Part shown: positions 10,001-18,000 of the stretch, piece after piece
How the letters are laid out: every line of letters starts with the position of its first letter
Position numbering within the stretch: the stretch's first letter is position 1
Source of the DNA: Amphimedon queenslandica
Taxonomy: Eukaryota; Porifera; Demospongiae; Haplosclerida; Niphatidae
Length of the DNA: 23,412 bases
Reading direction: 5' to 3'
Assembly: GCF_000090795.2 (NCBI RefSeq)
Contig: NW_003546312.1
Location: 81,234-104,645, forward strand
Position numbers and translations under genes: made by a program
The notes under the pieces: model-generated
Told to the model about the DNA's origin: nothing
The model's input: only the letters and a program-made list of their open reading frames with translations
Databases searched by the model: none

Positions 10001-12833
10001 TCATAATATTCATCTTTCTCTTCGTCTGATGATTCATCGTTAAATATTTCATCATAATTATAAGAGATTCCATTGCTACATGTATATTCTGGTTCCTGCT
10101 TAGTGTCCAAGTTAGCATCTGAATCTATTAAATAAACCAATTAATAGTATAAAAATGAGTAGAAGACAATAAAATTATTAATTAAAAAATTGCTTTAATT
10201 TTAAAATGTAAATGTACAAGAACTGTATCTTACAGGCTTTATTCCTGCTCTCTTTTAATTCTCTCATCAGTTCTTGTTTCTTAGTCTCCTTCTGCTCCTT
10301 TAATATCTGTGCCCGGCTTGATTTTGCCCTGCAAAAGTTACAAATAGAAGCTATATGTAAATACACAAAATACATGTAATATCAGATAGTTAAGTGATGG
10401 TTCTAGTGGTTGACATTGGCTTAAAATTACTAAAATATAATATAGAAGAAAATCACATTATTTAGGCTGTATTTAGGTAAAGAAATTTTCTTTAAAATTA
10501 GATACAGTACATACCATATAGCTGTAATTAATAAAACCATACTATAAAAAGTCTAAATGATTTTCATTAGTCTTAGTTACACGTAACTATGATGCAAGTC
10601 ACCAAATGGCCAAACGTTACACTACTTCTAAGTTCTAATGCATATAAACTATAGATACATATAGAACTAAATGTATGCCAGGTACAAAAATATTTAATAA
10701 ACTAAAATACTTAATAGCATTATATTACATGTATGATATTTACAGGGGCGTAGCCAGGGGGGCAAGGGGAGCAAATGCCCCCCTTTTTTAAAATCAAAAT
10801 TTAAAATTAACAAAATGATAAGCTACTTTTGGAAGAAAAAGCTGTTCTATAACTTACATATGAAAGGAAAAGGCTAAATCAGTCCTTCTATGATGCCATT
10901 ATAAAGCTGAAAAGGTATTTCACGTTGCCTATGATCTTTCTTTAAGTCCGCCATATTGAAAAATAGGTGTGATCACGCCCTAAAAGGGAGTGGTTTTGGA
11001 AAATTTCGTGGCGCTTTGCGTGCCGCATAGCTTGCCCCCTCTTTCCAAAAATCCTGCCTACGCCCCTGATTTACCTAACTGGTGGAGATCTATCATCATC
11101 ATCATCACTATCCATCTTTAATATTCTTCTTTTCTTTTTCTTAGGTGTCCCCTTTTCTTCCTGTACTTCCTCTTCAGAAGAAGAAGAATCAAACATTCTT
11201 TTCCTAGCTGATTTTCTTCTAGTTGGAGTGGATACATGTGCATCTCCTTCACTCTCTTCTTCTGATTCATTAATACATGTTATCCCTTTTCTTATCTTCT
11301 TCTTTCTCAGTGATAAAGATGGTGTCGCTATTTTTGGCTTCGGTTTCTTTCTCACATTATCACTGTCATCAATGAAATCTGCTTCATAGCAATCCAATCC
11401 TTTATCCATGTTATAACTATTATAACTGATGAAAAAAACAAGACAAAATTTGCCATTAACTGGTTAATGCTATTAAAAATTTGAAACAACAAACAAATGA
11501 TATGGGATTTTGGGTCCTAATTTTATAATAATATTCATTGTCAAAGGGTTTGAGCTAGAGCATCAGAAGACATCCAGGTATTAAAAGGCTCCAGCCTTTA
11601 TTTTGGAGGCTCAGAAGTCAGAACTAAAGCTGGACAGCATAGACAGCTTTTGCCTATTGCTGCATTGACAACAACTTAGGTAGCATGAATATTATTAGCA
11701 TATTTACATGCTATAGCTATGAGTTTAGCAGTTGGTGACATAGTGACCTAGGCTTTATACTTTGTTCTTCAATCTAGATCATTGTGACAGGAGTCACAGG
11801 ACATCATCCATATCTCTTCCAACGCAAAATAAGAATTAATTCTTTGGCTGAATAGCATAGAGGCTTTGAATTGTAGGAGGGTGTGGTGTACCCTATCTGC
11901 TCACAGGGTGGTATATACTCTGATGCTAGCAAATGAACAGGATGTAGCTATTAATAGCTTAAGACTTGGCAGTGAATAAGTGCTACATGCCTGTGATTCT
12001 GTTACAGCAGCAACACATCATGCACAGGCTATCCCCACAAAAAGAAGGTACATGTAGAAAGCAAAACAGACAAGTGGAATAACACTCCTGCAATTTTTAT
12101 TAACTCCTTGCCATACCCTTGTCCCACTGAATTTACCATATAGTGTTCAGCCAATGCATATATATGTGCTTATGCTGTTTTGAGCCGATTTTGATCAAAA
12201 TCAAATTTGTTATAAATTTTTAAAAGTTGCTCAGAAATTTGGTCAAAGTCCCTGTACTCTGGTACATGGCCTCGTGCCAAATTTCGCCAAAATTAAAAGG
12301 AGAGAATCGTTCACTTTAAATTTTTTTCTGATAACTATACACTTAGATGCATGTTGCGTAGAACGGTAGAAGTTTGAGCTGATTCCAATTGAAATTAAGA
12401 TCAATTTCAAAGTTAATGGAGCATGCTTTTTAGCTCACTTAGTTTCATGGGACCCTGAGGCACTTGTGCTTATTACAACGAATAAAATAATAAAATAAAA
12501 TTCCTTACACTTTAGTGAAGTTGTTTTTTGCTTTTAGTTGCTTGAAAGGAGTTACATGTTCCTCTGACACACCGGATGATGCTGAGGTATCACCGTTAAT
12601 TTCTTCAGCTTCACTTGGTGAATCTAAAAGTGTAACAAAGCATGGACAACCTAAATTTACAAGTATTCCACCCAAAGTTTCTTCCTATAAGCTTGATGCA
12701 GTACATTGCAGTTACCTGATTCTTGTTTAAATGTTTTTCTTTTTTCTCTTAGCCATTTAACCTTCTTTACATTTTCATTCTCTAATTTCTCTTTGAACCG
12801 AGTTTGCAATCGCTTGGATCTTCTAGTCGCCAT
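1011..12833 (-). CDS. Ankyrin-repeat HECT-type E3 ubiquitin ligase (24 exons)
   Basis: The spliced model has 24 exons with GT-AG boundaries and consistent phases, 3291 coding bases and about 1096 residues. The start is ATG at 12833-12831 in a good context (AACATGG) and the stop is TAA at 1013-1011. Domain order: a charged, probably disordered N-terminus (about 1-285), a helical region (286-521), an ankyrin pair (about 522-616), a pre-HECT region, and a HECT domain (about 700-1096). The HECT signatures are GPRKEFW, DLESVDADLY, HIDVKDW, WFWDLV, PPGGFASL and the catalytic TCFN near residue 1063. HECT ligases accept ubiquitin from an E2 on this cysteine and pass it to a substrate. Ankyrin plus HECT recalls HACE1, while the HECT sequence and pre-HECT style also recall AREL1; the ortholog is not settled. 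It is slightly longer than those families (about 820-910 residues). The substrate is unknown. It is transcribed divergently from the channel gene. Confidence 0.9.
1217..1426. mobile_element. MITE, TACCRTATAGCGC ends (copy 1), 210 bp
   Basis: The left end taccatatagcgctttag and the right end, read in reverse complement, taccgtatagcgctttag form terminal inverted repeats of about 23 bp with one mismatch. It has no coding capacity. It fills nearly all of the last intron of the E3 gene (1134-1427), and its right tip overlaps the splice donor of exon 1428-1481. Confidence 0.85.
1533..1742. mobile_element. MITE, TACCRTATAGC ends (copy 2), 210 bp
   Basis: Its ends (taccgtatagcacaaaaatttggaggg and, in reverse complement, taccatatagcctgaaattttggaggg) are inverted repeats of more than 25 bp with several mismatches. 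Internal inverted segments carry CGCCAAA/TTTGGCG words. It is related by its tips to the elements at 1217-1426 and 9412-9606. It lies in the 1482-2371 intron of the E3 gene. Confidence 0.85.
2045..2340. repeat. Dispersed intronic repeat, copy A (two partial units)
   Basis: The words aattttgatc, aaaaaattataaaat, aattctcttccagtgatttttg, caaatttgacc and ggtctttggctcaatttttgagcaactttaaaaat recur in the same order at about 7084-7440 and, on the other strand, at about 12175-12430. The second unit begins near 2215. It sits in the 1482-2371 intron; 1750-2044 of that intron is AT-rich with looser fragments of the same words. Confidence 0.65.
3177..3814. mobile_element. Putative inverted-repeat element, about 638 bp, with a nested MITE
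   Basis: ttcctataattgatttcacc at 3177 returns as its reverse complement at 3792-3814 (with one extra G), giving terminal inverted repeats of about 22 bp. Inside, a second pair (acactacc...agaactgtac near 3465-3495 and its reverse complement near 3711-3733) marks a nested element of about 270 bp. An (AT)n run lies near 3760-3779. No coding frame is seen. It explains most of the 3131-4072 intron of the E3 gene. Confidence 0.62.
3812..3844. repeat. Perfect 15-bp hairpin GAACGACCTGGGGGC / TAC / GCCCCCAGGTCGTTC
   Basis: The arms at 3812-3826 and 3830-3844 are exact reverse complements with a three-base loop. It is GC-rich in an AT-rich intron and abuts the right end of the inverted-repeat element, so it may be a transposon terminus. 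A (CT)n microsatellite follows at about 3852-3866. Confidence 0.85.
4650..4702. repeat. ACATGTACA palindromic tract (example of a dispersed class)
   Basis: The tract consists of overlapping acatgtacatgta palindromes. Similar tracts lie near 4023-4044, 5131-5145, 5646-5722, 6333-6355, 6588-6622, 8083-8128, 8495-8513, 9364-9411 and 9935-9948. All are in introns of the E3 gene. Each could fold on itself or pair with the others. The introns 4536-5161, 5512-5883 and 6069-6630 hold these tracts and AT-rich sequence, and nothing else that I recognise. Confidence 0.8.
7084..7440. repeat. Dispersed intronic repeat, copy B (two tandem units)
   Basis: Two consecutive units of about 175-180 bp (from about 7084 and about 7265) each carry a gcaactttaaaa/aattcaattttgatcag-like start, a cagaaaaaattataaaaa middle and an aattctcttctagtaatttttg-like end. 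The plus-strand frames that appear here lack coding character and arise from the repeat. It lies in the 6694-7555 intron of the E3 gene; the rest of that intron shows nothing else. Confidence 0.65.
8846..9052. mobile_element. MITE, TACCGCAGGGCACC ends, about 207 bp
   Basis: The left end (taccgcagggcacctttta) and right end (reverse complement tactgtagggtgcctttttt) are diverged inverted repeats that continue to ctgtaaatttt on both sides. It is non-coding and occupies most of the 8773-9145 intron of the E3 gene. The shared TACCG tip and size suggest a relative of the TACCGTATAG elements. Confidence 0.78.
9412..9606. mobile_element. MITE, TACCGTATAGC ends (copy 3), 195 bp
   Basis: Ends taccgtatagcactttatttt and, in reverse complement, taccgtatagcgctttaattt form inverted repeats of about 26 bp, continuing into ggcg/cgcc words shared with copy 2. 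It is non-coding and located in the 9350-9631 intron of the E3 gene, directly next to an acatgtaca tract. Confidence 0.87.
10743..11068. mobile_element. CAGGGGCGTAGCC-type MITE, 326 bp, with ATTTA target duplication
   Basis: The left end CAGGGGCGTAGCCAGGGG and the right end, in reverse complement CAGGGGCGTAGGCAGG, are terminal inverted repeats, followed inside by GGGGGCAAG words on both sides. The flanks show a 5-bp direct repeat ATTTA (10738-10742 and 11069-11073), a likely target-site duplication. CAGGGGCGTAGCCAG tips are common on DNA transposon derivatives of many invertebrates. There is no transposase inside. It lies in the 10329-11074 intron of the E3 gene. Confidence 0.87.
12175..12430. 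repeat. Dispersed intronic repeat, copy C (opposite orientation)
   Basis: Read on the minus strand it matches copies A and B: caattggaatcagctcaaactt, atcagaaaaaaattta, gattctctccttttaattttggcgaaatttgg, then ggactttgaccaaatttctgagcaactttt. It lies in the 11426-12508 intron of the E3 gene. The remainder of that intron (11426-12174) shows no gene or repeat that I recognise. Confidence 0.62.
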
Positions 12834-12987
12834 GTTTGCAGGAGGCGTGTCTTCATGACGTCATAGATTATACTATGATGATACGTGACGTAGATCTAAG
12901 CCGGATGACATCATTAATTTTAGTGCGTCGCAATTTTAGCTAGGGCGTTGTCTTCTAACATGCTTCTAAATTACCTCGGCTTTCACA
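12834..12987. promoter_or_regulatory. Bidirectional promoter with three CRE/ATF-like sites
   Basis: Only 154 bp separate the start codons of the divergent E3 ligase and channel genes, so both promoters must lie here, possibly reaching into 5' UTRs. A perfect palindromic CRE, TGACGTCA (within ATGACGTCAT), lies at 12856-12863. A TACGTGACGTA sequence follows at about 12882-12892, and a one-mismatch CRE, TGACATCA, at 12906-12913. These are classical binding sites for CREB/ATF-type bZIP proteins. No TATA box was recognised. Short upstream ATGs that overlap the main starts out of frame exist on both sides (minus near the CRE; plus at 12960), and matter only if transcription begins that far upstream. 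Confidence 0.75.
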
Positions 12988-15082
12988 ATGTCCTCGAAAA
13001 AGGAAATCTACATTTATAATGGTGACATTGTGTCCTTATGCTACCAGAACGAATCGGGTTATGTACTTTACAGCAAACCTATAAGGTAAATTTAGTTATT
13101 TAGATCTATATAAAATAATTTATTGTCGACGCATTGATGTTATGCCGATGCCGGATAGAGCCAGTTCCTAAATTAGCAGCACATCATGCTTTAATCACAT
13201 TTGTCTTTTGAATACTAGTATGTAAATTATATAAAAATTTACCAATAGTCATAGCAGATCTAAGCAGCCTGATGATTTATACATTTCTTCATCAAAGGAT
13301 GATATCTTGGAATGTAACTTAAGTGAGTGAAAATACTCCATGCATGCGTAATCATCATAAATATGTAGTAGCTATCATGCTTAGGTACATCAAATGTATT
13401 GGCTTTATTTTATTATGTAGTGGCTATGTTTTGCATTACTCATGGAAGTGAATCAAGTGATGAATATGATCAATTAGATGATGACACTTGTGCTGATGAA
13501 TTATCTTCCGAGCTAATGAAAATTGTTTATGGCTGCACAATTAAAGTTAGAAATGTTAATGCTTTAATGCAATTAAAATTCTACAGTTACAGCACCAAGC
13601 ATCTGGAAAGTATTTATCAGTTAAATGGGAAAGAGATGAGGACACTAATCTTATAAAGGTCAATAATTTATTAGAAGTTTACACATAAATTTCACCCTTC
13701 AATTTAGGAACAAATTTGCCTGACTAGTCTATCTAATAAAGCAAATGAATCCAATAAAAAATATGAGTATTTGTTTAGGATCATTCCTCCAGGACATCAT
13801 CAAAGAAAGTGGGGCAAACAAGTAAAATTTTAAAATTAGATATTCATAATCTTTATATGCATCAATTGGAAGATTAAGCATGGTGAGCTCATTAAATTAG
13901 AAGTTGTGTCACAGACTCAGAAATATCAATTTTCTTATAAAGAAAAAACTTTTTTGTAAGCTACAATTTATAATATATTTTAACTACTTTATGTTTTATT
14001 AGGTCCTTTGAGAATGGCACTGTGCTTTCCATTTCATCACACTGTCAAAATCACATGAAGTTAAATCCATTAAGCATAACGGTTATAATAACTTATGTCT
14101 ATTTAATTTATCATAATAATAATTATACAGGCAGAAAATATAGTGATGCTAGCCAGCCAGAAAATTGATGGCTATGTTTCTGCTAATGGCTTACGTAGAT
14201 GGCAAAAAAGTTTTTTTAACAACTTACCTTTTTCTGGTGACACTTTCCTTGAGCTTAAAGGATCAAATGAATCTGGTATAAAACTTCAATAAAAGTATCA
14301 CATGCTGCTGTCATATCTTTGCTCGTTAGAGCCATTAATGTATGGAGATGAGTGCAAAATAAAAATTTTTTTGACACAAGAGCCAATACTAGAGGTTATG
14401 TTTACAAAGAAAGTTTGTTTTTACACTATGCATACTTGTTTAGACTGTAGAGGTTTTTCAGATAAAAGCAATTGACCACTCCATGCAAAGAAAGGTTTAG
14501 AATTAAATTGTGTGCAAATTTTTAACTTGATTATAGGAAGTTTTTAGCCATGACATCATTTTACTTGCTGCTAGGAGTACAACACAACAAGATGACATTA
14601 AACATTTATCTGTTAATGGTATGCTTTTGAATTTTAATTTATTTTTTATTGTATGGTGTGTAGTGAAACAAAGTTCAAAGGACACATCCAATGATGAAAG
14701 GCTTGATGTATGTTATATTATGCTGATGTTTATGATTGCTTTAATTCTTTCAGCTTGCTCTTGAAAATTATTCTAAAATGAGCTGCTTTAAAGTATTAAA
14801 GGTTAGAATGAGCGTATACTGGACACAAGTGTTAATTAATTTGATACTGTGTTGTTAGGTTGAAAAAAATGCTGTAATAGACATCATTCACATCAAGAGC
14901 ATTACCTCAGCGTTACATGAGTGCAATCAAGTGGTTTGTGTTATATGTGTGCATGCAAAATAATTATGTTAAAATTGTAGTCAAATCCTCAACGTGTTAT
15001 TTGTTTAATTAAAGGATTACAGGAATCGTTTACATTAACTGAGGATAAAACAAGACTTGCAAACATGTTAAGAACTGTAAAA
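12988..15082 (+). other. Channel exons 1-15: N-terminal MIR / IP3-binding-core-like region
   Basis: Exons: 12988-13085, 13249-13322, 13421-13545, 13587-13658, 13708-13821, 13873-13955 (or from 13879), 14003-14081, 14131-14275, 14330-14394, 14462-14494, 14537-14618, 14664-14707, 14754-14801, 14859-14930 (or to 14933) and 14981-15082. The start (YIYNGDIVSLCYQ) matches the IP3-receptor suppressor domain opening, and IVYGCTIKLQHQASGKYLSV matches its first MIR repeat. Removing the 41-nt intron at 13546-13586 is needed to join these two phrases; if it is kept, the frame stops at 13654-13656. Later beta-trefoil-like phrases (FLELKGSNES, YGDECKIKI) are weak. An insertion rich in Asp/Ser (ESSDEYDQLDDD) lies in exon 3. 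Confidence 0.85.
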
Positions 15083-18000
15083 GTAAATGAATGAGTTATA
15101 CATATAATGTGATACCATGTAAAATAATTTTGATTTTCTAGACAGTTGATATAATTATAATTCTTTTAAGAAAGCTAGCTGTTTTAGATGATGAGTATGC
15201 CATGCTTTCTATATCATTATAATTATTAATATTCATTTTAGGATATCACATGAAGCCTGCATTTGTATTTGTAAATCTTTACAATTGTATGTTGAGAATG
15301 GAACTTTAAAATCTATTTACTACTTGACTGACAACGCAAAATTTAGAATTCTGGAGGAAATGGTTTGTACTTCATTATTAATGTTTAGTCTAATTAAATT
15401 CACAGGTTGACAAAAGATTTGGTGCTGAAATACAAAAACTCATTATTAGTTTGCATTTTAAAGATTGCAGGTAAGCATCACACACATGTCACTATGCAGC
15501 TGACTTATGTTATGCTTAGAATAATTGGTGAATTGATTCCAGTTAGGAAATTAAATGTGAAAGTAATAATCATGTAAAAGTCTGTAAGCATAAGAAATTA
15601 TAATTATGAAATAGGATACTGAAATTGCTGGTCTAATGTCAATTTTAGCTTTTAATGGAAAAAGTATCAACAGGAAAATTCTAGGTTTGGAAGTAGATCC
15701 AGATCAAGACTAGTTTGTTCAAATGTTTTATATTTTTAGATGAAGTTTGTAAAGCTCTTGAAAGTGAAATAGTAAACTCTTGTTTAATAATTCAAAATTT
15801 AATTTAGTATTTAGGTGGACCCTGATGCAAAAGAAGTTCTGAATAGCTTTTGTTTATCTAGTGATGCTTTAGAAACTGGAGGTGTTGCTTGTAGCAGACT
15901 CTCATGTGCTTTTTTACAGGATGAAATTGGTTGTAGTGGTAACTATATGTAATCCTGTTGTAATGAAATTGATATTAATTTAGAGTTTTGGTCTTCCTCA
16001 TTTTCAGAGGGTTTCAAATTTGGCAGCCTTCTCATTACTATGAAAAGCAAAATTTATACTATATTGTTAAGAACTGAGGTAATAATGTATTTTTGTTCAT
16101 TTAAAATCATTGAATATATATAATAGAGCCAGACTGTCACTGCACTGACTCTTAGCATTCTGGTATTTTTGATAGATCATGGTTTTTATTCCAAAGATGA
16201 TGAAATAAAACAAATCACTAGTATTTTACTTGAGAAATTAAAATTAAGTGGTAAGGATAATTAATTTTTATTCGATTGGTTGTAAATATCTGTGATTGTG
16301 TAGAGCTTGCTAGTGGTGTAATGAAAGAAATGATATTAAAGATTATATCACTGTAAGTTCTTTATAAATTTTGTGTGTATTACTAAACTTTATTGCAAAA
16401 GGGCTCTACTATCATTGCAGCTACTTCTAAAACAACGCATACATCTATCTGTGAAAGTAAAGCTATTATTTTGTCAACGCAAGTGTTAAAAGTCATTACA
16501 GGCTCTTCTCAGTGACTTTAGCAATAATTCCACAATCTTTATCCAGCAAGATCATTCTTTGACAAAAGAAACCATTCATTATACTCGTATGAAACATGAA
16601 CCTGATGAAGATTTCACCAAAGTTGTAGTTCAAAGTCCTCAAGATGCATCTTATGATGCAAAAATTACACAAAAGTAATTAATATGAAGTTTTCATAATA
16701 TTAAAATCTTTCATATAGTTCTGTACAACGACAATTACGGGAAAATTTTAAACCGGATATTTTTCCAATTTTTGATACTAACACAGAAAATAATACAAAG
16801 TGCCAGGATTTGTGCAAGTGCCTAATTAGTTTGGTTGATAACAGTGATTTTGATGTATCTGTGATGAGTGCTGAACTTCTTTTCAATATATTCAACATTG
16901 AAAACCATATATTATTACGTGCTAAAGAAGATGTCTATGTGTATTCACCAGAAGAGTCTGTGAATGGTCATGAAAGGGAAATAGTAGCTACAATGACTGA
17001 TACAGTTAAACTTATTACCAAATTGACACAGAGACAACACATTACGGATGAAGACAAAAAGAACATAGCAATGAAACTAGATAATTTTTCAAAGTTATGC
17101 ATATTAGATGAGAGTGAAACTGAGCCTAATATGACTATGCAAGCTGTAGCATACAGCTGTGGTGAGGCATGCTATTGATTTGTAATTAATGACATTTTAT
17201 AGGTTTATTTGATGTTATTCTTGAGTATGTCCTTGGACAAAGATTCAGTGACTGTCAAGATCATGAAATAATTCTCAGCAGTTGTTTTACTTTCCTTCAA
17301 AGAGTAGCAAGGAAAAACAAGAGAGTATGTTATAGGCAGTATACTACTATAGTTAATAGCATCTTCATTTGACATGCAGGCTCAAAATAAATTGTTTGTC
17401 AGCTTTTATGATTTTCTTGAATTTAAAACAGCTGTGCAACCTATTATACGTCTACTTAATGAGGTACAAATCCAGTGAAATCTATAAATTAATCCTGACT
17501 TTGATTTTATAGGTTTTTCTATAATATTGATCTTTGCATTAACTTAACTGATTCAGATATCAGCAATATATTTATTTGTGCAATTGCTAGGAGCAGTGCT
17601 GTGCATTATGAGTTAACAGTTACTCTAAGAGTTATAATTGATGTAAGTTGGCACAATATTTTTTATACCTGTTACATGATTACAATTTTGTATCTTTCTA
17701 GACCATTAATCCAGCAACTCCAATGCAGGAGTATATATCAAAACTCATATATGATTATTCAACTGATGTGTTAGGGCACCTTTTAGATAAGGAAAACCCA
17801 TTGTATATTAACAAAATAGAGCTTCTTAAAAAAGTAACTTCAATCATGCATTAATAGCTTATAAACTGATATTTTATAACAGAATGACAATGACAATGAT
17901 CCCAACCTTTACCTCTTATTGAATATAACAGATCTCATAGCTTCTTGTACTACTGGACATTGTCACTATGCAGAATCAGTCTGTTGCCAGTTTTACACTT

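Larger units (their letters stand above)
9949..12833 (-). other. E3 ligase exons 1-5: charged N-terminal region
   Basis: Exons, in transcript order, are 12716-12833, 12509-12623, 11075-11425, 10234-10328 and 9949-10124, covering about residues 1-285. The first exon begins with a basic stretch (MATRRSKRLQTRF). Exon 3 alternates basic blocks (RKKKIRK, PTRRKSARKR, PKKKKRR) with acidic-serine blocks (SSSSEEE, DSDDDDD), which looks like multiple nuclear localisation signals in a disordered chain with possible casein-kinase-2 sites. Exon 4 is a Lys/Glu-rich helix of about 30 residues. Exon 5 is strongly acidic (DESSDEEKDEYYDSD, DDDCSLDDL). Nuclear residence is inferred from composition only. Confidence 0.82.

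Noticed and set aside
13399-13656. Open frame of 85 codons taken as one exon
   Set aside because: It runs through a 41-nt intron (13546-13586). Splicing restores the MIR motif KLQHQASGKYLSV; the unspliced frame loses it and stops.
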